Below are positions 1 through 8,103 of a DNA stretch of 64,000 nt, piece by piece. The notes under the pieces were generated by a model, which saw only the letters and a program-made list of their open reading frames with translations, was not told the origin of the DNA and did no database searches. Each line of letters begins with the position of its first letter. Positions within the stretch are counted from its first letter, which is position 1. A program made the position numbers and the translations under genes. The stretch spans positions 62,001 to 126,000 of the forward strand of contig CAWAHE010000015.1 of the NCBI GenBank assembly GCA_963781775.1, in the 5' to 3' direction. Source of the stretch: CAVSRC01 sp963781775 (GTDB lineage Bacteria > Pseudomonadota > Alphaproteobacteria > Rhizobiales > Kaistiaceae).

Positions 1-389
1 AGCCCGGCCCACGACAGCGGAGCGAAATGCTCGCCGGCTCTCAACGCAAAGATGAACATCGTGAGCTGAACCGCGCCGAACAGAATGAGGGCGCCGGTCC
101 CTGCGCTGAGCGACAGATAGGCGAACGAGAACAGCGCCATGTAGGCAAACAGCGAGGCGACTGCCCGCCAGTCCGGTCGACGCTGGCTCACGCCTTGCCC
201 TCGCATCAGCATGATGACAGCGAGCGTCACCGCGCCGGAGATCGCCCTGACGCTGGTGAAACTCGCCGCATCGATCAGACCCGCCCCCAGCGCCAGCCGG
301 CACAGCAGGGAATTCGCCGCAAACGCCAGCATGGCGATGACGGTCAGCAGGATCGTACGCGTCGTCAGGTGATGGGCGGTCTCGGGCAC
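1..389 (-). CDS. EamA/DMT-family membrane transporter, N-terminal part
   Basis: Reads from a GTG at 389 off the left edge of the window, with 129 codons visible. The translation is strongly hydrophobic: helix at about residues 12-30 (ILLTVIAMLAFAANSLLCRL), then helices near 38-55, 70-90 and 95-115. This matches the start of the ten-helix drug/metabolite transporter (EamA) fold, including the usual early segment with a small polar break (FAANSLLCR). The members export or import small metabolites across the inner membrane; the substrate cannot be read from sequence. The stop codon of the decayed glucoamylase gene (365-367) lies inside this gene's first codons, so the start could also have been displaced by that rearrangement. 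Confidence 0.75.
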   Translation of the reverse strand, partial: MPETAHHLTTRTILLTVIAMLAFAANSLLCRLALGAGLIDAASFTSVRAISGAVTLAVIMLMRGQGVSQRRPDWRAVASLFAYMALFSFAYLSLSAGTGALILFGAVQLTMFIFALRAGEHFAPLSWAG

Positions 390-1880
390 GGGCGGCTACC
401 TGTGGAATGGTGCGCCGGAGGGCGCGGAGACGGGGCGCTCATATAGCCCCGTCGGCGCCGGCCTGCGACCGGCTCACGCGAATGTGCAATCCGTCCCGTC
501 ATTGCCGCCATGGCCTTGAGGTATGGGGTTGGGTCGTTCCCGGCCGCCAACTCGTAGTGGCCGCGCTCGCCGGTCAGAAGCGGCCAGGCACGCCCGCGGC
601 CCTGGCCGTCAAAGGGCCGCCCGTCATCGTGTTCGCCGTAGCCATCGCCATTGTAGCGATGCCACGATGGTCCGTTGGGTGTGTCGCATTTGAGCAGCGC
701 GTCGGTGACGACCAGTGTCGCGCGCACCAGCGGGTCGTCGGGCAGGCGAAGTCCCGTGCGGACGAGTTCGAGAAAGTCGACGCTGACTTCCTCGTCGGCG
801 GGGATGGTGAAGCCGGGTGGGCCGTTCTTGATCTGGAGGCCCCTGTGAATGGCGGCCGGGTCCGACAGTATGTCCGCCGGGGCAATGCGGACGTAATACC
901 CCTCGACGCCGTGCGCCTGCGCGAGGGCAGTGCCGTGCGCACTCGTCCAGGTTTCGATGTTGGCATTCCAGAAATCCGCCAATGCGAGCGCGAAACATCG
1001 ACGACAGCATCAATTGATCGCTGAGATCGCCGGCGAGATCGGGGTTGAGGAGCGCGTGCTCGCTGCGCCGTGCGTGCCATCGCTGCCACGCGTCGATCTG
1101 GCTCTGGAGGGCGTCGTCGAAGGTTTCCATGAGTGAGGAAACAGCCAACGTCGACGCCGCTTCGGTACTGTCGCCAAATCCGAGCGCAAGCGTTCCGGTG
1201 CGGGCGAGCTCGCCGACAAGGGCCACGTTCCCGGGACCGGCCTCGGCGTACTGCCAGGTCAGGGCGCCGTTACGGTGAAAGTCCTGCCAGCCGTCGCTCT
1301 CGCCGACATAGCCGGCGCTCGCCTTGCCAAGACCTTCGTTTCCGTTCTCGTCCGTAGCTGCGAGCGCGAGGCCGAACGGGCGATACGTGGCGGTGAGCAC
1401 GCGGCGCGAACCGTGTCGCCCGACCGCGGCGACATTCTCCTGGCCGTTCACGCCCAGGCGCGGCGCGAGCAGGGCATATGGCTTGAGGTCTTCATCGCCC
1501 TCGAGGCGAAGCGCCACCATCAGCACATCGCGGCTCGGGTCGGGCGTGACGCGCAACGTGAGGGTGAAGCGGGCGTGCGTGTGCACGATCTCGACCGCCG
1601 GCGTGCCCGGCGCGAGCAGCCGGACCGTGTAGTTCTGGAGGCGCTTGACCTCTACCCAGAAGCCGCGCCCGTCGCCGACGATGAAGCCGAGATCGCGGAT
1701 TTGCGGTCTGTCGACGCGCGGGTAATAGACCTCGTTGACGATGCCGAAGCCGAGCGTGAACCAGATGCGCGAGCGGCCGAGGCTGCAGCCGACCATGTCC
1801 TTCGCGCTGCTCGTCCATGTTGGCGAGATGCCGGGTTGCCCTGGCGCGTGGCCTCGCGGCTCATCAGCGTCCTCAGCCAT
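365..1880 (-). pseudogene. Decayed GH15 glucoamylase/glucodextranase-like gene
   Basis: The ATG at 1880 overlaps the stop of the upstream ROK gene by 8 nt. Roughly the first 280 codons encode an intact-looking N-terminal beta-sandwich domain of bacterial glucoamylases (GRSRIWFTLGFGIVNEVYYP, later DLAGDLSDQLMLS). At about 983-1020 the frame changes and the sequence jumps to a late part of the catalytic barrel (FWNANIETWT, then WHRYNGDGYGEHDDG and AWPLLTGERGHYEL). The text stops matching the family after LKAMAAMTG and runs into arginine-rich out-of-family sequence to the stop at 365. Family enzymes are near 800 residues, so about half of the catalytic domain is missing, together with the regions where GH15 enzymes carry both catalytic glutamates. 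The product should be inactive. The upstream glucokinase and zwf fit an original glucan-to-glucose-6-phosphate role. Confidence 0.8.
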
Positions 1881-2577
1881 GCGGTTTGTGCTCGCCCCAC
1901 AGACGGAATCCGCCGGCAAAAGCGCGATCATTGCTGCCGAGGCGCGCATTCGGTGGCAGGGCCTTCAGCTTCTCGGCATTGCCGCCGCCGATGACCACGT
2001 AGTCGGGTTCCAGCGCTGCCGACAGATGCTCAACCGCCTGCGTCACCGCCTCGCGCCACTTCTTTGTGCCGAGACGCTTCAGTCCGGCGACGCCGAGATA
2101 ATCCTCGAACGTCTTGCCGTGCTTGTAGCCGAGATGCGCAAGCTCCATCGGCTCGATGACGCCTTCGATGATCATGGCGGAGCCGAGGCCCGTGCCCAGG
2201 CCGAGAAACAACATACGGCCGCCCTCGTAGCTGCCCAGCGCCTGCATCGCCGCATCGTTGATAATCTTCACCGGTTTCGCGAACGCTTTCCTGAAATCGA
2301 AGCCGACCCAGCCTTTGCCGAGATTGTGCGGCTCCGCAAGCGGCCGATTGTGGACCACCGGCCCTGGGTAGCCGATCGAGACCACGTCGTATTGCCAGTC
2401 TTTGGTTAGGTCGAGGACCTGGGCCATGGCGTCGGCCGCCTTTAGGTCCGGCCCCGACTTGAATTTCCGCTCTTCGGAATACGCGCTCAGCATGACCTTT
2501 ACATGCGTCCCGCCCACATCGATTGCGAGAATCCTTCGGGCGTGTTTCGGGCTGTTGCTGCTCGTCTTCTTAGCCAT
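1873..2577 (-). CDS. ROK-family glucokinase (polyphosphate glucokinase-like)
   Basis: 234 residues, starting ATG 5 nt after the zwf stop. ROK kinases phosphorylate glucose or related sugars in the cytoplasm. The N-terminal phosphate-binding motif is clear (LAIDVGGTHVKVM, about residues 14-26), followed by a sugar-binding GYPGPV segment near 65, NDAAMQALG near 107, and GLGTGLGSAMI near 125. The zinc-binding CxCGxxGC signature of regulator-type ROK proteins is absent and there is no DNA-binding domain. The size matches the short PpgK-type kinases that use polyphosphate or ATP. It sits between zwf and the glucoamylase relic in one minus-strand operon, supporting glucose as substrate. The phosphate donor is not determined. 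Confidence 0.85.
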   Translation of the reverse strand: MAKKTSSNSPKHARRILAIDVGGTHVKVMLSAYSEERKFKSGPDLKAADAMAQVLDLTKDWQYDVVSIGYPGPVVHNRPLAEPHNLGKGWVGFDFRKAFAKPVKIINDAAMQALGSYEGGRMLFLGLGTGLGSAMIIEGVIEPMELAHLGYKHGKTFEDYLGVAGLKRLGTKKWREAVTQAVEHLSAALEPDYVVIGGGNAEKLKALPPNARLGSNDRAFAGGFRLWGEHKPHG

Positions 2578-2582
2578 CGCGG

Positions 2583-3998
2583 TTAGCCTTTGCTCGTGAC
2601 TTTCGCGCTGGGCGGCGGCGCCGAAACGTGCGGATCGTACCAACCGCCGACGGCCCTTGCGATCTCCGCGGCCTGCGCCGGTCCCCACGTTCCCTGATCG
2701 TATTCGTGAACGGGCGTTTCGTTGCCGAGGATCGGATCGACGATGCGCCATTGCGCTTCGGCGCTGTCCTGTCGGGCAAAAAGCGTCGTGTCGCCCATCA
2801 TCGCGTCGCCGATCAGCCGCTCGTAGGCGCTCATCTCGTCGCCGCTCTGATGCAGCACGTTGAGTTCTGTCTGCTCGCCCGCCATGGCCTCGCCCGGCGC
2901 CTTGGCCTGGGCGCCGAGGGCGATCACCACGTCCGGCCCGAGCCGGAAACGCAGGTAGTTCGGCCGGTTCAGCTTTTCGCCCCGGAACACCGCCTGGGGC
3001 GGATAGTGGAGATCGACGATGATCTCGGTCGCGGTCACCGGCAGGCACTTCCCGGCGCGCACGAGAAACGGCACACCCTGCCAGCGCCACGAGTCGACGT
3101 GCAGCCGCAGTGCGGCGAACGTCTCGACGTCGGACTGCGGCGCAACGCCGGGTTCGTCGCGATAGCCGCGGAACTGACCGCGAACCAGCGACGATTTGCT
3201 GAGCGGCCGGATCGCGTTGAAGACCTTGACCTTCTCGTCGCGCACATAGGCGCTGTCGTCGCTGATCGGACATTCCATCGCCAGGATGGCGACGATCTGG
3301 AGGAGGTGGTTCTGGATGACGTCGCGGATTGCGCCAACTTCGTCGTAGAAGCGGCCCCGGCCGGCGACGCCGAAGCTTTCGGCCATCGTGATCTGTACGC
3401 TGCGCACATAGTTGCGGTTCCAGATCGGCTCCAGGAACGAATTGGCGAAGCGGAAATAGAGCAGGTTCTGGACCGGCTCTTTGCCGAGGAAATGATCGAT
3501 CCGGAAAATAGCGTTCTCCGGAAAAACCTTGTGCAAGGTTCGGTCGAGCGCGACCGCCGACTTCAGGTCCCTCCCGAACGGCTTCTCGATCACCACGCGG
3601 GCGCCGTCGGCGGCGCCGCAATTGCCGAGGCCTTCCACGACGTCGGGAAACATGCTCGGCGGAATGGCAAGGTAGTGCAGCGGGTGCTGACTGCCGCTGA
3701 GGGCGGCGCGCAACTGTTTGAACGTCTCGGCGTCGCGGTAGTCGCCGTCAACGTAGCGCATCAGGCCGGCAAATCGCGCGAAGGTCGCCTCGTCGAAACC
3801 GCCGGCCGTGCGAATCGAATCCCGCGCGTGACTCTTGAAGTCGTCGACGGTCCAGCCGGACTTCGCGACGCCAACCAGCGGCACCGTAAGCCGGCCGTGC
3901 TGGCACAGCGCGTAGAGCGCCGGCAGCACCTTCTTGTGGGCGAGATCGCCGCTGGCACCAAACAGAACCAGTGCACCTGACTTTTCCGCGGTCGTCAT
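2583..3998 (-). CDS. zwf: Glucose-6-phosphate 1-dehydrogenase
   Basis: Oxidises glucose-6-phosphate to 6-phosphogluconolactone with NAD(P)+, the entry step of the oxidative pentose phosphate and Entner-Doudoroff pathways. The ATG at 3998 was chosen because GGAG lies 8 nt upstream; an in-frame extension to 4085 lacks both a ribosome site and family resemblance. The protein is 471 residues, within the usual 450-500. The Rossmann motif GASGDLAHKK is at about residues 14-23 and the active-site signature RIDHFLGKE at about 166-174, with the catalytic His and substrate-binding Lys. It is followed closely by the ROK kinase, so glucose phosphorylation and oxidation are co-transcribed. Confidence 0.96.
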   Translation of the reverse strand: MTTAEKSGALVLFGASGDLAHKKVLPALYALCQHGRLTVPLVGVAKSGWTVDDFKSHARDSIRTAGGFDEATFARFAGLMRYVDGDYRDAETFKQLRAALSGSQHPLHYLAIPPSMFPDVVEGLGNCGAADGARVVIEKPFGRDLKSAVALDRTLHKVFPENAIFRIDHFLGKEPVQNLLYFRFANSFLEPIWNRNYVRSVQITMAESFGVAGRGRFYDEVGAIRDVIQNHLLQIVAILAMECPISDDSAYVRDEKVKVFNAIRPLSKSSLVRGQFRGYRDEPGVAPQSDVETFAALRLHVDSWRWQGVPFLVRAGKCLPVTATEIIVDLHYPPQAVFRGEKLNRPNYLRFRLGPDVVIALGAQAKAPGEAMAGEQTELNVLHQSGDEMSAYERLIGDAMMGDTTLFARQDSAEAQWRIVDPILGNETPVHEYDQGTWGPAQAAEIARAVGGWYDPHVSAPPPSAKVTSKG

Positions 3999-4176
3999 GG
4001 ATATCTCCAAGCGTCGACTCAGCGCCGATTGTCTTTTTGCTGTGGCCGAATTCGTCTGCCCGAGCAACCGGAACATTCTCGTCAAATGGCCGCGTCGTTA
4101 TCCAATCGTTGACGCGGGCGGCGTGCCGGCCCGGATCCGCCAGAAACCCTGAGGCTCCGTTGAACCGGTTGTCAGC

Positions 4177-4455
4177 CTAGGCGAGGTCGCCCTCGAGGCA
4201 AGTGGCGATTTCGGTGATCTCGATCCTGTCAGCGTGATGCGACCAGTCCCCGATATGTTCGAGATCGCAGAACCGTCGCGCGGCGGCATCTCGCGCCGAA
4301 GCAGGATCGGCGGCGGATAGATCGATCTCCCGTTGGCAGATTTCACATGCGTGGCCAGTGTCGCCATACACGGTCTTCAGGAACCGCACGTGGAACCGGC
4401 CCGTTGCTGGTTCACCGACGCTGCGGCGGACATGATCTCCTCGACCTTTGGACAT
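4177..4455 (-). CDS. Conserved-type small hypothetical protein with CxxC
   Basis: 92 residues from ATG 4455, preceded by a near-perfect ribosome site (AAGGAGG directly upstream). Not assigned to a named family. The translation has the look of a small cytosolic protein: FHVRFLKTVYGDTGHACEIC near residues 22-41, a CxxC pair that could bind a metal, a further Cys (FCDLE) near 65, and a C-terminal stretch of alternating charged residues. It lies upstream of zwf on the same strand with a 178-nt gap, so co-transcription is possible but not shown. Confidence 0.7.
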   Translation of the reverse strand: MSKGRGDHVRRSVGEPATGRFHVRFLKTVYGDTGHACEICQREIDLSAADPASARDAAARRFCDLEHIGDWSHHADRIEITEIATCLEGDLA

Positions 4456-4516
4456 TTCCTCCTCCTTGCCCAGGCGGCGCGTTGTTGTTCGCGCTACTTT
4501 GGACGGCTTGACAGGC

Positions 4517-4546
4517 ATACTAGGACCGAGCCGCAAGCGAGCTCAA
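4517..4546 (-). promoter_or_regulatory. Possible sigma70-type promoter
   Basis: On the minus strand TTGAGC (4546-4541) and TAGTAT (4522-4517) are separated by 18 nt, giving a leader of roughly 55 nt before the ATG at 4455. This is a moderate match to -35/-10 consensus in an otherwise GC-rich window; position and spacing are the only evidence. Confidence 0.35.
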
Positions 4547-4654
4547 TTAAGAAAAGGTAATCCTGCCCGGCGCCGGTTTGGTGGGCAGAATTGTGGTTGG
4601 CCGCGGACGTGCTGATCGCCCATAATCGCCGCCTTGCCTTCAAGGGGAAACGCC

Positions 4655-5755
4655 ATGCAACGAACGAAACCACCCTTCCGCGCCGATATGGTCGGCAGCC
4701 TGCTGCGCCCGGAGCCGCTCAAGGAAGCCCGCGCCAAGCATGCCGCCGGCGAAATCACTGCCGATCAGCTGCGCGCGGTCGAGGACCGGGAAATCGAGAA
4801 GATTCTCGCCAAACAGGAAGAGGTTGGCCTGCAAGCGGCGACCGACGGCGAGTTTCGCCGCTCGTGGTGGCACTTCGACTTTCTGGCGGGTCTCGACGGA
4901 TGCAAGCTCGTCCAGCTCGATCACGGCATCGCGTTTCACGGCGTGCAGACCAAGGCCGAGACCGTCAACGTGGTTGGCAAGGTCGGCTGGCCGGCGCACC
5001 ATCCGATGATCGAGCATTTCAAGTTCCTGAAGGCGCATACGCGGCTGGTCCCCAAGATGACCATTCCGAGCCCGAGCGTTCTGCATTTCCGCTCCGGCTT
5101 CAACGCCATCAAGGCGGTCTATCCCGACATCGACCAGTTCTTCGATGACGCCGCCGCTGCCTACGGCAAGGCGATCCGCGCCTTCTACGACGCCGGCTGC
5201 CGGTATCTCCAGCTCGACGACACCGTGTGGGCTTACCTTTGCTCGGACGAGCAACTGGAGCAGGCGAAGGCGCGTGGGGACGACATCAGCCGCCTGCAGG
5301 AACGCTATGCGCGCACCATCAACAAGGCACTGGAATCCAAGCCTGCCGACATGACAATCACCATGCATGTCTGCCGTGGCAATTTCCGCTCGACGTGGAT
5401 TTCATCGGGCGGCTATGAGCCGGTCGCCGAGACGCTGCTCGCCAAGGTCAACATCGACGGCTACTTCCTCGAATACGACACCGAGCGGGCAGGGGGATTC
5501 GAGCCGCTGCGTTTTCTTCCCAAGGGCGACAAGATCGTCGTCCTCGGTCTCATCACGTCGAAGAGCGGTACGCTCGAGAACAAGGACGACGTGAAGAAGC
5601 GCATCGACGAGGCGACGAAATTCGTCGCTCTCGATCAGCTGGCACTCAGCCCGCAATGCGGCTTCGCCTCGACCGAGGAAGGCAACATCCTCACCGAGGA
5701 CGCTCAGTGGGCGAAACTCCGCGAAATCGTGGAGATCACCCGCGAGGTGTGGTAG
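4655..5755 (+). CDS. MetE C-terminal-type methyltransferase (YxjG/YxjH family)
   Basis: 366 residues, ATG at 4655 behind AAGGGGAAA. The protein corresponds to the catalytic C-terminal barrel of cobalamin-independent methionine synthase without the N-terminal duplicate. Zinc ligands of the family are visible: His-x-Cys in MHVCRGN (about residue 232) and the late Cys in SPQCGFAS (about 337), plus the acidic residues of LEYDTERAGG near 272. Such stand-alone proteins transfer methyl groups to thiols such as homocysteine, often with a donor other than methyltetrahydrofolate; the substrates here are inferred only from family. It is monocistronic, followed by a hairpin, and has no methionine genes nearby. 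Confidence 0.85.
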   Translation: MQRTKPPFRADMVGSLLRPEPLKEARAKHAAGEITADQLRAVEDREIEKILAKQEEVGLQAATDGEFRRSWWHFDFLAGLDGCKLVQLDHGIAFHGVQTKAETVNVVGKVGWPAHHPMIEHFKFLKAHTRLVPKMTIPSPSVLHFRSGFNAIKAVYPDIDQFFDDAAAAYGKAIRAFYDAGCRYLQLDDTVWAYLCSDEQLEQAKARGDDISRLQERYARTINKALESKPADMTITMHVCRGNFRSTWISSGGYEPVAETLLAKVNIDGYFLEYDTERAGGFEPLRFLPKGDKIVVLGLITSKSGTLENKDDVKKRIDEATKFVALDQLALSPQCGFASTEEGNILTEDAQWAKLREIVEITREVW

Positions 5756-5782
5756 CCCGCCCCACCGATCCGGTTGGCACGG

Positions 5783-5810
5783 CGGCGGGCCGCGTATCGC
5801 CCGCCGTCTT
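5783..5810 (+). terminator. Weak intrinsic terminator after the methyltransferase
   Basis: An 8-bp perfect stem (CGGCGGGC / GCCCGCCG) with an 8-nt loop begins 28 nt after the stop codon and is followed by TCTT only. The short T-run makes it a weak Rho-independent terminator at best. Confidence 0.45.
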
Positions 5811-5923
5811 GCGCATTTGTCGCCCTCCGACTGTAATATCCGCCCGGGCGCGGTCTGCCCCGAACCACTCACAATGCCCGGCGCGGCGTCTCCGCCGCCA
5901 GGAACCGAGGATTAGCAACCTAC

Positions 5924-6908
5924 ATGAAAGTCTGCGTCTATGGAGCCGGCTCGATCGGTGGTGTGATCGCGGCCAGGCTTGCGCTGAACGGCGTGGAAAC
6001 GTCGGTCGTCGCCCGCGGTCCGCATCTCGCCGCGATCAAGGCCAATGGCCTGCGCTTCGAAACGCCGGAGGGCAGCCGCGTGGTCAGGATCGCGGCGACC
6101 GACAACCCGGCCGACCTCGGGCCGCAGGATGTCGTCATCGCCGCCGTCAAGGCCCATCAGAACTCCGGCGATCGCGCGCCCGATGCAGGCGCTGCTCGGA
6201 CCGGACACGATGGTGTCATACGCCGTCAACGGGCTGCCCTGGTGGTATTTCCGCAAGGCCGGCGGCAAGGCGGAAGGCCGGCGGCTGGAACGCCTCGATC
6301 CGGGCGGCGTCTTGTGGGACGAGGTCGGCGTCGACCGCACGATCGGTTGCGTGGTCAACCTGCCCGCGACGGTCCCGGAGCCGGGTGTCGTCCATTGGGA
6401 GGGCGGCAACAATCGGCTCGCGCTCGGCGAACTGGATGACGCTCAGTCGCCGCGTCTGCTGGCGCTCGCCGATATGCTGCGCGCCGCCGGCATGGACATC
6501 GATACCCATCGGCCGATCCGTTACGAGATGTGGAACAAGCTGGTCCGCATCATGGTGGCGTCGCCCATCACCATCCTCACCGCGATGCCGGCAGCGCCTG
6601 CGCTGCGGGATCCGGCGGTGCGCGAGGTCGCCGCGAGCCTGTGCCGCGAGGCGATTGCCGTCGCCGCCGCGTATGGCGTCGCGCTCGACATCGACGTGGA
6701 GGGTGAACTCGACAAGTGGGCAAACGGCGGCAATCACCGGCCGTCGATCTTGCAGGATCTCGACGCCGGGCGACCGATGGAGATTGATCCGCAGATCACC
6801 GTGCCGGTCGAACTCGCCCACGACGCCGGCGTGCCCGTTCCGACCCTCGACATGACCGCCGGCCTCATGCGGGCGCGCGCCCGCGCCGCGGGACTTTACG
6901 CCGGATAG
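5924..6908 (+). pseudogene. 2-dehydropantoate 2-reductase-like gene with a one-base frameshift
   Basis: Two overlapping reading frames together make one complete ketopantoate reductase family protein (about 327 residues). The first frame carries the NADP-binding motif VYGAGSIGGVIAARLA at residues 4-19 and continues to VVIAAVKAHQ; the family match then resumes one base later in the second frame (TPAIARPMQALLGPDTMV). Removing one A of the AA at 6161-6162 restores continuity. The second part holds the catalytic-type Lys context (RYEMWNKLVRIM) and the C-terminal helical domain (NHRPSILQDLDAGRPMEID). If functional it would reduce ketopantoate or a related 2-oxoacid in the cytoplasm. The single surplus base may be a real mutation or a sequencing error. 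Confidence 0.85.
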
Positions 6909-6920
6909 CCGGGCCGGCGC

Positions 6921-8075
6921 GTGGCTGCGAAGGAGCCCCATCCTCTGAGCAAGGCGGACGCCAGACGCGCCTGGCTGCGCGCCCAGCGTCTCGACGTCGA
7001 TAGGCCGTTCGGCGACGGTCCGGAGGCCACGCGCCTTGCCGTCGAGCACCTCGGCTACGTCCAGATCGACACGATCCACGTCATCGAGCGCTCGCACCAC
7101 CACATCCTCTACACGCGCATCCCGGAATACCGCCGCGCCGATCTGCATACGGCGCAGAGCGTGGACAAGTCGGTGTTCGAATGCTGGGCGCACGCGCTTT
7201 CCTACGTGCCGACATCGAACCTGCCCATCTATCTGCGCGCCATGCAGGGCGAATATCAGCGCCGGATTGCCTGGTTCGCCAAGGTAACCGATGCGGATGT
7301 CCGCAAGGTGATAAAGCGCCTCAGAACCGAGGGCGCGCTCAGCATTCGCGATATCGACGACGATGTTCTGGTCGAGAAGGACCATCCGTGGGCCAGCCGC
7401 AAACCGTCAAAGGCGGCCTTGCAGGTCGCCTTCTTCAAGGGCGCGGTGACGATCAGCGAGCGGTCCGGCATGCTCAAGACGTATGAGCTGATCGGCCGCC
7501 ATTTTGGATGGGATCGTCCGCCGAAGGTTGCCTCGGAGCGGCAGATCGTCGAATACCTGCTCGATCGCGCCCTGCGCTCGCAAGGGATCGTCAGCCTCAA
7601 TTCGGCGTGTTTTCTCGATGCCCCACGCAAGCCCGCCATGCGCCGTCTGATCGCGGCGCGGATACGGCGGAAAGACTTGGTGCCGGTTGCCGTCGAGGGG
7701 GCCGGAAAGCAGGAACACTGGGCCTCGCCCGCGGTTCTCGACGCGGCCCCCGATACGGGCGCGGATTGGGTCCACGTCCTCTCTCCGTTCGATCCGCTGG
7801 TTATCCAGCGGAAGCGCCTCAAGCTTTTCTTCGATTACGAGCACGTCTTCGAGGCCTATGTGCCGAAGGCGAAGCGGCGATATGGCTACTTTGCGTTGCC
7901 GGTCCTTGCCGGGGACGAGATCGTCGCCGCCATCGATCTCAAGACCGACCGCGAGAAGCGCAAATTGTTGATTCAGCAATGGACATGGGTCGGTAAGGGG
8001 GCTCCGCGCCTGCACAAGAAGCGGATCGAGGAAGCGCTTCACCGCTTCGAGCGATTCCAGCTTGCTCCGCAGTAG
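6921..8075 (+). CDS. YcaQ-type winged-helix DNA glycosylase (HTH_42 family)
   Basis: 384 residues from a GTG 12 nt after the panE-like gene, same strand. The family (E. coli YcaQ/AlkX, Streptomyces AlkZ) unhooks interstrand crosslinks and removes bulky alkylated bases. The expected features are visible: GYVQIDTIHVIERSHHHILY at about residues 45-64, which includes the Q-x-D catalytic motif, then FECWAHALSYVP near 90, DHPWASRKPSKAALQVAF near 155, and LSPFDPLVIQRKRLKLFFDY near 290. Length fits the 350-410 typical of the family. No clear Shine-Dalgarno precedes the GTG, so translation may be coupled to the upstream gene. Functional role in crosslink repair is inferred from family. Confidence 0.85.
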   Translation: MAAKEPHPLSKADARRAWLRAQRLDVDRPFGDGPEATRLAVEHLGYVQIDTIHVIERSHHHILYTRIPEYRRADLHTAQSVDKSVFECWAHALSYVPTSNLPIYLRAMQGEYQRRIAWFAKVTDADVRKVIKRLRTEGALSIRDIDDDVLVEKDHPWASRKPSKAALQVAFFKGAVTISERSGMLKTYELIGRHFGWDRPPKVASERQIVEYLLDRALRSQGIVSLNSACFLDAPRKPAMRRLIAARIRRKDLVPVAVEGAGKQEHWASPAVLDAAPDTGADWVHVLSPFDPLVIQRKRLKLFFDYEHVFEAYVPKAKRRYGYFALPVLAGDEIVAAIDLKTDREKRKLLIQQWTWVGKGAPRLHKKRIEEALHRFERFQLAPQ

Positions 8076-8103
8076 CGGCAACACCCACGCGGCCGAGGCC
8101 AAT

